Source: VRUE01 sp963774405 (GTDB lineage: Bacteria; Actinomycetota; Thermoleophilia; Solirubrobacterales; 70-9). Taken from it: 64,000 nt of DNA. The translations under genes and the position numbers were made by a program. Location: the NCBI GenBank assembly GCA_963774405.1, contig CAVZEV010000013.1, positions 62,001 to 126,000 on the forward strand. Reading direction: 5' to 3'. This document shows, piece by piece, positions 52,068 to 60,866 of the stretch (position 1 is its first letter; every line of letters starts with the position of its first letter). The notes under the pieces were generated by a model, which saw only the letters and a list, made by a program, of their open reading frames with translations, was not told the DNA's origin and did not search any database.

Positions 52068-52301
52068 ATGGCCCAGGAGCGAATCACCGTCGATCCAAAC
52101 CGGATGCGCGGCCTGCCCAGCATCCGCGACACCCGCGTGACCGTCAGCGCGGTGCTCGGTCTGCTTGCCGCTGACGCCAGCATCGATGAGCTGCTGGCCG
52201 ACTACCCCTACCTGGAACGAGAGGACGTTCTTGCCGCGCTCGAATACGCAGCCGCCGCTGCGCAGGAGCGCGAGCTGGCAGTTGTAGCGCCGGCAGCGTG
52301 A
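52068..52301 (+). CDS. DUF433 antitoxin without its toxin (island 3)
   Basis: A 77-residue protein nearly identical to the island 2 DUF433. TACCTT at 52056-52061 lies 6 nt before ATG 52068 (leaderless). The coupled toxin start GTGAAGCTGCTC at 52298 is still present, but the sequence then departs from the DUF5615 toxin of island 2 at about the fifth codon, so only the antitoxin survives. Confidence 0.88.
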   Translation: MAQERITVDPNRMRGLPSIRDTRVTVSAVLGLLAADASIDELLADYPYLEREDVLAALEYAAAAAQERELAVVAPAA

Positions 52302-52457
52302 AGCTGCTCTCGCCGCGAGAGTACGACTCGCGCGTTGCGCGCAAGACAAAGGCGGTCGCTGCTTTGCCGTGCAGCGCTAACCACAGCAGCCCGGGTGACG
52401 CTCGACGCGAGCCGCCGTTGCCCCGACGTCAACCGCCACGAGGGCTAGCATCGGTTG

Positions 52458-53481
52458 ATGCATTCAATGGTCGAACCCGGAGCTCTCTGGGCCAATTCAA
52501 ATTGCGCCAGGATTGCTGTTTGACGTGCCTGGTTCCTCTGACCAAGCGCGCTTTCAGATCCTCGCACTCGACGGTGGCGGAGCGAAGGCGCTATTCACGG
52601 CTCACGTGCTTGCCCGTCTGGAGGAAGACCTTACGGTAAGCCTCCCAAACGCGTTCGACCTGATTGCGGGGACTTCGGCCGGCGGCATTGTCGCTCTCGG
52701 CCTAGGGGCTGGACTAACGCCGAGGGATCTCGTCGCCCACTTCGAGGAGCTGGCCGAAACTGTGTTCCCGAGGGCACGCCGACGCCTCTGGCGAAGGGCT
52801 CGTCAGTTCACTTCTCCCCTTTACGACGCGGAGCGCCTACGAACCGTGCTGACTGATGTGCTGGGCAGCCGGAAGCTCGGTGAGAGCTCAAAGCGCCTAG
52901 TCGTTCCCGCCTGGGACGTAGGGCGTCGTTCGGTCCACGTATTCAAGACGCCACATCACGAGCGCCTCAAGCGCGACTGGCGCATCCCGATGGTGGACGT
53001 CGCGATGGCGACCTCAGCGGCGCCCACGTTCTTCCCGGCCGCGCGCGTTGATGGACATCGGCTCGTCGACGGTGGAGTTTGGGCGAACAACCCAAGCGTC
53101 ATAGCAATCGCTGAGGCCGTGAGCATGCTTAACGTTCCACTTTCCGCGATCAGGGTGCTCAACGTAGGCACGACCGAGTCCGTTTCGCACCACCCCAAGC
53201 GCCGGGATGCCGGGGGGCTTATCCAGTGGGCTAGCTCGATTGGGCCGACGCTCGTCGAGGCATCAAGTCGCGGTGGCCAGGGAACGGCTGAGCACCTGGT
53301 AAGCAGGGAGAATTTCCGGCGATTTGATGCCGTGGTTCCCGGTGGCCTCTATCAGTTGGATTCAGTCAACACCGCAGACATTGCCGGGCTTGCGGCGTCC
53401 GTCAGTCGAGAGCTCAGCCCCGTTTACACCGAGATTTTCGCGGGTCACGACGCTCCGAAGTTCAGTTCCCTCGTCGAGTAG
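52458..53481 (+). CDS. capV: Patatin-like phospholipase effector of CBASS (CapV)
   Basis: A patatin-family lipase expected to degrade membrane phospholipids when bound by a cyclic nucleotide. The oxyanion GGG is in FQILALDGGGAKALF, the nucleophile in IAGTSAGGIVALG (GxSxG) and the catalytic Asp in LVDGGVWANNPSVI. The frame is open from before 52459; the available starts are TTG 52513 and GTG 52525. A TAGCAT box lies 6 nt before ATG 52458, the leaderless geometry of this genome, but that ATG is one base out of frame. Either a one-base indel is present or the protein starts at 52513. Confidence 0.85.
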
Positions 53482-53530
53482 TCAGAGGCCCTCCTAAAGA
53501 CGCCGCAACGGCCGTTATCCTGAAATTCTG

Positions 53531-54529
53531 ATGCAGCTTGTCGATTACTTCAGAGTGTTCCTCAAGGACACGGTCAACCTCAGCGACGGGAAGCTCGACC
53601 TGCTTTCCAATCGCGTAGACGCCATTTATGCTGCCTTGAAGGCGGACGACGAGATCGGCTCGCTGATCCTCGGCAAGACGCCCCAGGGCTCCTGGGCTCA
53701 CAAAACGATCATTAACCCGGTCGGCGAGAAGGAGTTCGACGCCGATTTCATGCTCGACATGAGCGAGAACTCCGAGTGGAGCGAGAGTCCCAAGCACTAC
53801 ATCGAGGCCGTCTACGCCGCCCTCGGCCGCAACGCCAACTACAAGACGATGCCCCGCTCGCGCAAATGCCGCTGCGTCTCACTCGTCTACGCGAACTCGA
53901 TGCACGTCGACATCGTTCCCCACGTGGACCTCGCCGACGGGCGCGAGGTGATCGTCAACCGCGACGAGGACGAATTCGAAGTCACCCACCCGCAGGGTTT
54001 CACCGACTGGATGAAGGAAAAGGACGAGATCGCAAACGGCAACCTGCGCAAGGTGATCAGGCTGCTGAAGTACCTCCGCGACCACAAGAACTCCTTCACT
54101 GGGACGCGCTCGATCCTCCTGACCACCCTGCTTGGCGAACAGGTCGACCCGCTGAAGACGATTTCGGACTCGAGCTATTACTCCAACGTGCCGACCACGC
54201 TGCTGCACGTGGTCGAGAACCTCGACCAGTGGCTGCAGGCGCGCCCGACCAAGCCCTCGATCGCCGATCCCTCCGGCTCGGGTGCCAACTTCGACCACCG
54301 TTGGAGCCAGGAGACTTACGGTTACTTTCGCGACCGAATCCACGTGCACGCCGCCGAGATTCGGAGCGCCTATGAGGAGGCCGACAAGGACCGCAGCGTC
54401 AAGCTCTGGCAGGGTCTTTTCGGAGACGGCTTCAAGGCCCCCGAGAAGGAGGCCAGTGCCAGTGTCAAGTTTCCCCCCGCCGCACCCGTTGCACCAACCA
54501 CGGTAGGGCGGTCCGGCCGGGCGGGATGA
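53531..54529 (+). CDS. CBASS cyclic oligonucleotide synthase (CD-NTase)
   Basis: A 332-residue CD-NTase. The nucleotidyltransferase signature is GKTPQGSWAHKTIINPVGEK (G53-S54) followed by EFDADFML with D70 and D72, and the third acidic residue in NSMHVDIVPHVDL (D127). It would make a cyclic di- or trinucleotide on phage infection to activate the patatin effector. It overlaps the cap2 gene by 4 nt. The CD-NTase clade cannot be assigned by eye. Confidence 0.9.
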   Translation: MQLVDYFRVFLKDTVNLSDGKLDLLSNRVDAIYAALKADDEIGSLILGKTPQGSWAHKTIINPVGEKEFDADFMLDMSENSEWSESPKHYIEAVYAALGRNANYKTMPRSRKCRCVSLVYANSMHVDIVPHVDLADGREVIVNRDEDEFEVTHPQGFTDWMKEKDEIANGNLRKVIRLLKYLRDHKNSFTGTRSILLTTLLGEQVDPLKTISDSSYYSNVPTTLLHVVENLDQWLQARPTKPSIADPSGSGANFDHRWSQETYGYFRDRIHVHAAEIRSAYEEADKDRSVKLWQGLFGDGFKAPEKEASASVKFPPAAPVAPTTVGRSGRAG

Positions 54530-56283
54530 CCCCGCGCACCCGCCGGCCCGCGTTCTCGGACTGGCAAAACCTCTTACTCGGCGAGCTGGAGAAGCTCGCC
54601 ACCGGGCGCCCGCAGGAGATCAAGGTCCTGGGCCGCGCTGCGCGCGGACCTCGAGGTGAGGCGGTGGTGCGGGTCTGGCTCGAAACCTCGGGAATTCCCC
54701 GTGGCGACGGGGGCTTGGAACTGGGCGACGCCGAGGATTTCTTGATCCGGATCCCTCCCGCGCCCCTCACCCTCCCGCACGCGGAGGTGGACCACCTTCG
54801 CTTTCTCGGCTACCCCCATGTCCTGCAGGGACAGAGGCTCTGCATCTACCTCGACCCCTCCCGCGAGTGGCAGCCCGCAGAGGGCATCACGGGGTTCCTC
54901 AATCGGCTCTGGGGCTGGCTCAACGAAGCGGCCGCTGGCAAATTCGACCCCTCGACGGCGATGTATCACGCGGTCGGCGGCGTTCTTCATCAAAGCGCCG
55001 GGGTTCCGACCCTGGTAATCCGCGAGGAGGGGCCGAGCAAGCTGATGCAGGCCGCCTACGTGACCCCCCGTACCGGGCATCGTTTGGACCTCACCTACCG
55101 TAAGGATCTCGGTGGCGACCGAGCGCCGGTGATCTCGCTCGCCTGCGAGCTTCCGCTCGGCGCCGACGGGGCCCTCGGCGTTCTCCTGAAGATCCTCGAC
55201 GATCCCTATGCCGACGCCCGGGCGGGCCGACCCCCGCGCATCCTGCCTCAGTCGCCTGGGTTCTCCAGGCGCCTCCTCGCCAGCGCCCTCCGCAACCCCG
55301 AGGGCTCCCCCCAGTACTTCGTGCTGGCGATCCCTCACCCCGTGGGCGGGGCGCCCCACCTCTTGGGCGGGCGACTGACGCCGCCGGCAGCAGATAACTT
55401 GCGAACCCTTGCCAAGGAGGTCGGCGTCACGCACGCTGAGCCGAAGCAGCTCGATCAGGACGCCGCCATCGAGTGGTGCCCGATCAGCGACGAGCGCCCA
55501 CAGGTGACGACGCGACGCGATGAGACCCGCCCCGTCAACGGCTTTCGAGGCAAAACGGTCCAAATCTGGGGCTGCGGCGGCCTCGGCTCCTGGATCGCGG
55601 AGTTCAGCGCCCGCGCCGGCGCCAAAGAGATCACCGTCTGTGACCCAGGCTCGGTCAGCGGCGGCCTCCTGGTCCGCCAGAACTACGGCGAGGACGACAT
55701 CGGAGTAAATAAGGCCGAGGCCTTGGGTCGGCGTCTTGAGGCCATCCGCGATGACTTGAGCGTCGTCGTCGAGACCGGAACAAGACCGCGGGCGGCGGAG
55801 TCGATCATCTCGGCCGACTTGATCATCGATGCGACGGTCAGCAACTCGGTCACCGCCTTCATGGATGGCATCGCCGCCGCGCCCGAGCGAACTGCCCTGA
55901 TCGCCCAGGTCGCTACCGACGCCCGTTCCGGCACCCTAGGCATGGCAATCATCTGCGCCGCCGGGAGCGCTCTCGCTCCATCCGCGATCGACGCCTCGGC
56001 GGGACAAAAAGTCCTGGCGCGAGGCGATCTCGAGCCCTACCACGTGCTCTGGAACAACGATCCGGGTAGCGAAGACAGCCTGGTCCCGACCCGCGGATGC
56101 TCGGTCCCCACCTTCCACGGCTCTGCAGCGGACATGGCCGGCGTCGCGGCAGCCCTCGTCAACGTGATCGGCACCCACCTGGCGAGGCCCGAGGCCGTTT
56201 CGGCCTCCGGCACGCACCTCGTAGCGCTGCCCTATTCAGGAAGTAAGCCGGCGCACCATTTCGTACCGCTTGATACGGCGTGA
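54526..56283 (+). CDS. cap2: CBASS Cap2: E2-E1 fusion that conjugates the CD-NTase
   Basis: A 585-residue fusion. The N-terminal E2-like domain (about 1-170) has LGYPHVLQGQRLCIYLDPSR with the probable catalytic Cys. The C-terminal ThiF-like E1 domain (about 330-585) has VQIWGCGGLGSWIAEFSARA (nucleotide-binding GxGxxG), ITVCDPGSVSGGLLVRQNYG, and a late Cys in VPTRGCSVPTFHGSAAD. Cap2 attaches the CD-NTase C-terminus to targets and primes it. The Cap3 JAB peptidase that usually follows is missing. Confidence 0.88.
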   Translation: MTPRTRRPAFSDWQNLLLGELEKLATGRPQEIKVLGRAARGPRGEAVVRVWLETSGIPRGDGGLELGDAEDFLIRIPPAPLTLPHAEVDHLRFLGYPHVLQGQRLCIYLDPSREWQPAEGITGFLNRLWGWLNEAAAGKFDPSTAMYHAVGGVLHQSAGVPTLVIREEGPSKLMQAAYVTPRTGHRLDLTYRKDLGGDRAPVISLACELPLGADGALGVLLKILDDPYADARAGRPPRILPQSPGFSRRLLASALRNPEGSPQYFVLAIPHPVGGAPHLLGGRLTPPAADNLRTLAKEVGVTHAEPKQLDQDAAIEWCPISDERPQVTTRRDETRPVNGFRGKTVQIWGCGGLGSWIAEFSARAGAKEITVCDPGSVSGGLLVRQNYGEDDIGVNKAEALGRRLEAIRDDLSVVVETGTRPRAAESIISADLIIDATVSNSVTAFMDGIAAAPERTALIAQVATDARSGTLGMAIICAAGSALAPSAIDASAGQKVLARGDLEPYHVLWNNDPGSEDSLVPTRGCSVPTFHGSAADMAGVAAALVNVIGTHLARPEAVSASGTHLVALPYSGSKPAHHFVPLDTA

Positions 56284-56301
56284 CGGCCGGGAGCCGTAGC
56301 G

Positions 56302-56528
56302 TCACGCGGCGATGATGACTCGCTCGATCTCGACCGGCTCTGGAATGGGGTCGCCGTGCGCGACGAGTGATTCGATGTGGATCTCGATTGCCTCGCGGAT
56401 CATCGACAGGGCCTCCTCGCGGGTCTCGCCCTGGCTCGTGCCGCCTGGGAGGGCGGGTACGGCCACACTGAACCCACCTTCAGCCTCGAGCGTCAGCGCG
56501 ACCTCGTACTCGCGAGAGGGGTAGACAT
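56302..56528 (-). pseudogene. hicB: HicB-family antitoxin relic (frameshifted at the start)
   Basis: A HicB-like protein of about 75 residues: SREYEVALTLEAEGGFSVAV, then PALPGGTSQGETREEALSMI and REAIEIHIESLVAHGDPIP. ATG 56528 lies 6 nt behind a TAGGCT box (56535-56540) and is probably the true start, but it is one base out of frame with the HicB sequence. No HicA toxin is next to it. Either a sequencing indel or an inactive antitoxin. Confidence 0.65.
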
Positions 56529-56599
56529 CGACTCAGCCTAGCTCGCCTGGGGCTGCCGATTTTCGATGCCGGCGCCAGAATGAAACCGTCACTTCGAAT

Positions 56600-56660
56600 T
56601 TCGGGCACTCGCGCGCATGAGTGCCCGAATGGCTGCATATCGACGCATATCCGCACGCAT
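56600..56660. repeat. Right-end palindrome and iterons of island 3
   Basis: Inverted repeat TTCGGGCACTC/GAGTGCCCGAA (56600-56629, 8-nt centre), then GCATATC at 56635 and 56645 and a partial GCAT at 56657. Same layout as 51610-51672. The att repeat starts 87 bp further on. Confidence 0.82.
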
Positions 56661-56746
56661 TTTCGATTGCGACCATCTGTGGCTCCACTGCGAAACCCCT
56701 GCAAATAAACCCATTCGCTATCGGATGGGGTCGGAGATGGGCCTAA

Positions 56747-56788
56747 TTGCCATGCAGAAGGTCGTCGGTTCGAATCCGATCAGCCGCT
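56747..56788 (+). repeat. tRNA-Gly 3' half, att repeat 4
   Basis: A 42-bp exact copy of the tRNA-Gly 3' half, preceded by AA as at att repeat 5. It joins islands 3 and 4. It is followed by TTTTTACC rather than a terminator hairpin. Confidence 0.92.
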
Positions 56789-56898
56789 TTTTACCTGTAA
56801 ATCAATACTTTCCATCACGACTGTGAATTTTCGGATGGGGGTTTTTCGAGCACGCTCTGGGCACGCGACGTTCGAACCAAGGTCGCATTTTTCCCCCG

Positions 56899-56922
56899 TT
56901 TTTGGGCACTGGTGCCCGAAAA
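56899..56922. repeat. Palindrome at the left end of island 4
   Basis: TTTTTGGGCAC and GTGCCCGAAAA around a 2-nt centre, one mismatch, 110 bp after att repeat 4. It is the counterpart of the palindromes at 42495 and 51885. Confidence 0.75.
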
Positions 56923-56969
56923 GAGGCGGTTGAGAGGATCGGCGTGGACTTGGGTTGAGCGTTTTCGTC

Positions 56970-57010
56970 CCACGCAGTAGGTCATGGGTTCGAATTTTTC
57001 GGGGTCGCCC
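56970..57010 (+). pseudogene. Degenerate tRNA 3' half
   Basis: CACGCAGTAGGTCATGGGTT, then CGAATTTTTCGGGGTCGCCC, looks like the anticodon-stem, variable and T-arm portion of another tRNA, with the T stem no longer paired. It may be a relic of an older attachment site. The stretch 56534-57190 otherwise holds only island-end structures. Confidence 0.35.
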
Positions 57011-57191
57011 AGGTGGAGCCGCTGAGTCCGATTCGCCTTTCGGGCGCGGCATAGCTATCGTCGAAAGCCAAGCGAAAGGGGGCTCGACGAGCGCGAAACA
57101 GGCGGAAGGGGCCGGCTGGATGAGCGACGTCGAAGAGCCTTCGAGCATGTGGTCGCGATCACCGAAGGGAACCGAGCGGATGCGGCAGGCT

Positions 57192-57210
57192 GTAGCAGTT
57201 CTGCTACGAT
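57192..57210 (+). promoter_or_regulatory. Operator and -10 box of the island 4 Phd/VapC pair
   Basis: GTAGCAG-TT-CTGCTAC (57192-57207) is a perfect palindrome of antitoxin-operator type. It overlaps the -10 box TACGAT (57205-57210), which lies 7 nt before ATG 57218. Binding by the antitoxin would block the promoter directly. This decides the start in favour of 57218 over 57209. Confidence 0.6.
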
Positions 57211-57217
57211 GCACTGG

Positions 57218-57463
57218 ATGCAACGGATACCCCAGCGCGAGCTGCGCAACGACGTCTCCGCCGTCCTGCGGCGGGTCATAGCGGGCGAGCAGCTTCGCGT
57301 CACGGTGGCGGGGCGCGACGCGGCCGACCTCGTCCCGGTCGAGGATTCGCCCTCTTGGACGACCGGATCCCGCGCACGGGAGCTGATCGCGGCCGCCCAG
57401 GCCGACGCGGGCCTGGCCGGCGAGCTGGATCAGGCCTTTCCGGACACGACCGACCAGCTCTAG
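57218..57463 (+). CDS. Type II antitoxin, Phd/YefM family (island 4)
   Basis: An 81-residue antitoxin: MQRIPQRELRNDVSAVLRRV, GEQLRVTVAGRDAADLVPVE, and a C-terminal toxin-binding tail. It is followed 18 nt later by a PIN toxin. It differs from the chromosomal antitoxin at 28811, so this is an independent module. Confidence 0.88.
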   Translation: MQRIPQRELRNDVSAVLRRVIAGEQLRVTVAGRDAADLVPVEDSPSWTTGSRARELIAAAQADAGLAGELDQAFPDTTDQL

Positions 57464-57481
57464 ACGGTCGACTCCGGCGGC

Positions 57482-57871
57482 GTGCGGGCGATCCTCGACA
57501 CCTCGGTCTTCATCGCGCGCGAGCAGGAGCGCCCGCTCGGCACCCTGCCCGACCAGGTCGCGGTCAGCGTCGTGACGCTGTCGGAGCTGCGCCACGGAGT
57601 CCTCGCCGCCGCGGGCCACGAGCGGATGGCGCGGCGCCTCAGCACGCTGGAGGCGGCGCGGCAGATCGCGAAGCCGCTGGTCATCGACGAGGCGGTCGGG
57701 GGCGAGCTGGCGCGCCTGCGAGTCGCGCTCAAGGCGATCGGCAGGGCGATGAAGGTGATGGATGCCTGGATCGCCGCCACCGCGATGGCCCACGGGGCCG
57801 CGGTCTGCACCCAGGACGCGGACTTCGATGCGGCGGTGGAGGCGGGCCTGCTCGAGGTTGTGATGGTGTAG
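57482..57871 (+). CDS. vapC: PIN-domain toxin (VapC) of island 4
   Basis: A 129-residue PIN RNase: RAILDTSVFIAREQERP (D), SVVTLSELRHGVLAAAG (E), MKVMDAWIAATAMAHGA (D) and CTQDADFDAAVEAG (D). GTG start at 57482. All four acidic positions are intact, so it should be active. The region 57872-58017 after it has no gene. Confidence 0.9.
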   Translation: MRAILDTSVFIAREQERPLGTLPDQVAVSVVTLSELRHGVLAAAGHERMARRLSTLEAARQIAKPLVIDEAVGGELARLRVALKAIGRAMKVMDAWIAATAMAHGAAVCTQDADFDAAVEAGLLEVVMV

Positions 57872-58017
57872 GGACTTGGGGCTGGGGCGGCGTTCGGCCA
57901 GGCTCTCGTCGGCATCGACCTCCGAATTACCCAGCCGATCTGTCCCAGTCCACATAAGCGGGGGTTACCGGGCGTGGGGGGAAGGGTTGCTGTGATCAGT
58001 TGACCGCCGAACGCGAG

Positions 58018-59471
58018 TCAATCGTTCTGCTTGGCGCTTGGCTCGGAGGGAGGTTGAGATTGCGCGCCAAGCAGTGTTGAGAGCGACTGCTCCAACTGAT
58101 CGGCCCGAAGCACCCTCAGCCCGAGTGCCTTGGCAAGTTCCACCCACGGCGGCGGAGGGGCGGTCTCGAACAGCAGCACTCCCTCGATCGCGGCGGGGGC
58201 GTCTGTGGCAAGTAGGTGCCGGTATTCGAGTACCTGTCCCGCTCCCAAGCGCGCTTGCTGAGCGTCGACCGGGTCGCCGCCCTTCACCTCGACGACGAAG
58301 CGGCGGCCGTCGTACACGAAGGCGAGGTCGAACTTCGGCTGCCCGGGGGCGGGGGAGAGAGGTTCAATGCCGCGCTCGCGTAGCGTCTCGGCGAGGCGGT
58401 CTTGGAGATCCATGTGGCGTTTCGTCGAGCGGTCGAGTTCCGCCAGGTCGACCACGCGCTCGGGCGGGTCGTTTGCCGCCGCCGGCTGGGCGTCGGCGGC
58501 CGGACGGTAGGGCCCCCGAATCCATCTCGGCTGGCGCCGGCACTCGGCGAATAGCGGCCATGCAGCTGCCGCAGTGCCCCACCGGTCCCCACCTCAAAGA
58601 GGAAGACCTGGCCCAGCACGTGCTCGACGTGGGAGTCGGAGCCGCCTCCGGTGAACCAGGCGCGGGCTGACAGCTCCTCGTCGCTCCATTCGCCGAGTTC
58701 GATCGCCCGGGCGACGATCTCCGTCTGGCGGGCCTTGCCGCCGAGGCTCGTCACCGCCTCGAGCACGTCGGGTACAACATCGCGCCACTCGACTTCTTGC
58801 ACCCGCTGCTCCAGGTTCCTCGGCCCCGGCGGCGGCGGGCTTTGGGCGATCGCTTCGAACAGAGCCCTCAGTGCGTCGCGGTCCGCGATCCTGGCGGGCA
58901 GGCCGCTTTGAGGACCGATCTGCCCTACGACCCGCTCTGCGAGCGGTGGAGAAATCGCCGCCAGGGGGCGGACGCCCACCGCCCACGGCCAGCGCTTGGG
59001 GTCCGGCGAGTTTGGCAGCCTCGCGGCTCCGGCTGAGACCGTTTCGAAGAGGCCGACGACCGCGCTCCGCCAGCGGTCGACGGCGAGTGGAAAGAGGTAC
59101 GAGCCGCTCGTGACGTTCTGAGGGGCCTTCCCGAACCACTGGTAGCGTTGGTCGAAAGCGCTCCAGGTGGCATCGACCGGATCGCCGGTGACCCCTACGG
59201 AAACCCGGAACACGTTGCTGAAGCGCGGCTCGACGGTCGCGGCCGCCTTTTCGTCGATCCGCATCTCACCGGCGTCGAGCAACTGCTCGAACTGCTCTCT
59301 TCGCGGGTCCGCATTCGGGTTGCCGGCGATGCCCAGTCCCATTCGCCGCAACCGCGCCATCGCGATCCGCCGGCCGGCGCGCCGCGGGTGCGGCATCCCG
59401 TCGAGTAGGGCGCGGATCTCGGTTGCCTCCGCCGCTGTGAACGCCTTCCGTTCAGTGGCCTGCCAAGCCAT
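58018..59471 (-). pseudogene. Large PD-(D/E)XK-type nuclease gene, split by one frameshift
   Basis: The frame from 59471 (MAWQATERKAFTAAEATEIR) is coding-like to HVEHVLGQVFLFEVG; it then continues in another frame with DRWGTAAAAWPLFAECRRQP, RWIRGPYRPAAD and on to the stop at 58018. The shift is at a four-base C run (plus strand 58587-58590); one added base restores about 484 residues. The C-terminal part has FDLAFVYDGRRFVVEVKGGD, the D and ExK of a PD-(D/E)XK nuclease. It resembles a restriction-like enzyme with an N-terminal recognition region. No methyltransferase is nearby. Confidence 0.65.
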
Positions 59472-59883
59472 ACTCTGCTCAGCCTACGAGAGGCGTCGTG
59501 GTGCGCCCACCTCCTTGCTGTCGTGAACGACATGTCGCTTCGATGGGGCTCTGGGCAGGCAGGCCGCGGCGGGCAGGATGACTGCACGTATCGAGTGCAA
59601 TCCAATCGGCGAAATTTTGGAAACACGACGACCCCCGTTCTGAGCGCCCTAGAGAAACAAAGGAAAGCTCAGTAACTACTGAAAGGTCTCGCGTCGCGAG
59701 CAGCCAGCGTATGTACCCGCTGCGGGCCTGGTCGATTTGCATTGGTTCTTTGTCCCGGTGTTCACGAACCAGGCCGTTTACTACTCGGTCGGGAACGGCC
59801 TTTCCTGCACCGGCGGGATAAGCCGTGCGCTCGGACGTCGCATGGGGGCGGGCGGGTGGGTTGCCCCGCTATCGTGCGGCGCA
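59472..59883. other. Intergenic region without identifiable gene
   Basis: About 410 nt between the nuclease start and the next gene. An inverted repeat CTCGCG/CGCGAG occurs near 59687-59700. A TATCGT box at 59870-59875 lies 8 nt before the GTG of the next gene. Nothing else is seen. Confidence 0.5.
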
Positions 59884-60075
59884 GTGAAAACGTTTCACCT
59901 TAACCCTACCGCCGGCGATCAAGCCACCGCCGTTGTCGAGGCAGTCGACAAGCTGTTGCGCGAGGGCAAGCGGGTCGTGGTCACCATTGCCGAGGTGCAG
60001 GAGCGGCTCTCGGCTCCCGATCGGGATTCAGGACGAAAGGGAATCGCCCAGACCGACCTGGAAGATCCGACGTGA
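59884..60075 (+). CDS. Small protein upstream of the XRE-DUF433 gene
   Basis: A 63-residue protein (MKTFHLNPTAGDQATAVVEA, then VDKLLREGKRVVVTIAEVQE) starting at GTG 59884 and overlapping the next gene by 4 nt. It is probably a DNA-binding or antitoxin-like protein in the same operon, but no motif proves it. Sequence upstream of 59884 in the same frame is not coding-like. Confidence 0.5.
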   Translation: MKTFHLNPTAGDQATAVVEAVDKLLREGKRVVVTIAEVQERLSAPDRDSGRKGIAQTDLEDPT

Positions 60076-60866
60076 TTGCCGACGAGCGCCAATGCGCAAT
60101 CGCCCGGGCCGAGCTCCAGCGCTTCGAGGGGGCGGCGGCAGAACAGCAGGAGCAGGCCCCCGCCGCGGGCGTCGATCCGCGCATTGGAGAGACCATGGTC
60201 GATTCCATCAAGGGTCAGGCGGAGACGCTTCGCGACGAAATCATGCGCTACGAGGATCTACGGGATGGCCGTATCGGGCGGTGGGAGCTCGAGAGTTTGC
60301 GCGACCTCCCGACTGCGCTGATCGAGGCCCGGATCGTTGCCGGCCTCACGCAGGAGCAGTTGGGCGAGCGGCTCGAGGTCGAGGAGCAGCAGATCCAGCG
60401 CTGGGAGGCGAACCTCTACTCGGGCATGGGAGTGGAGCGCCTTCACGAGGTCGCCGACGCCCTCCACATGGAAGTCAAGGCGACCGTTGACTACGCCGCA
60501 ACGCGGATCACCGTCCGGCCTGACCAGATGGACGGCGCCCCCTGCGTACGCGGCCTGCGGATCCCGGTGGCGACCGTGATCGACATGGTCGCCGAGGGCA
60601 TGAGCGAGGCGGAGATCGTCGCCGCCTACCCGGACCTGGAGACGGCCGACGTGCGCGCGGTGATCTCCCGCTACCAACCCCAGCGCAATCGGGATCGCAA
60701 TTTCGCCGTCGCCGGCAACTTCGAGCGCATCGATCCCGACCCTCGGCCGGTTTCAGAGATTCCCGAGGATAAGAAGGGGCAAAACACCCCTTTTCAACCA
60801 CAATCATGCCTGGTGCCACCTACAATCGCCTCGCCGAGATCGCAGCCGAACGCTACGACTACGTGA
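60072..60866 (+). CDS. XRE-type HTH protein fused to DUF433
   Basis: A 264-residue chimera. The N-terminal part (1-80) is a charged helix; residues about 85-135 are an XRE helix-turn-helix (IVAGLTQEQLGERLEVEEQQ, IQRWEANLYSGMGVERLHEV); residues about 140-200 are DUF433 (TRITVRPDQMDGAPCVRGLR, EIVAAYPDLETADVRAVI). The final 60 residues are unlike DUF433 tails and overlap the next gene by 61 nt. The DUF433 part closely matches the island 1 antitoxin. No DUF5615 toxin follows. Confidence 0.75.
   Translation: MIADERQCAIARAELQRFEGAAAEQQEQAPAAGVDPRIGETMVDSIKGQAETLRDEIMRYEDLRDGRIGRWELESLRDLPTALIEARIVAGLTQEQLGERLEVEEQQIQRWEANLYSGMGVERLHEVADALHMEVKATVDYAATRITVRPDQMDGAPCVRGLRIPVATVIDMVAEGMSEAEIVAAYPDLETADVRAVISRYQPQRNRDRNFAVAGNFERIDPDPRPVSEIPEDKKGQNTPFQPQSCLVPPTIASPRSQPNATTT

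Larger units (their letters stand above)
51801..56788. mobile_element. Island 3: integrase-less passenger island carrying CBASS
   Basis: About 5.0 kb between tRNA 3' repeats 3 and 4. The left end has a nested palindrome (51885-51968) and then an orphan DUF433 gene; the right end has a palindrome and iterons (56600-56660). Cargo is a three-gene CBASS operon and a HicB relic. No recombinase is present. The 51801-52067 stretch has no gene besides these end structures. Confidence 0.75.

Noticed and set aside
58284..58520. C-terminal S/R/T-rich tail of the long nuclease frame
   Set aside because: The composition is that of out-of-frame translation; the coding signal continues in another frame, so the tail is a frameshift product.
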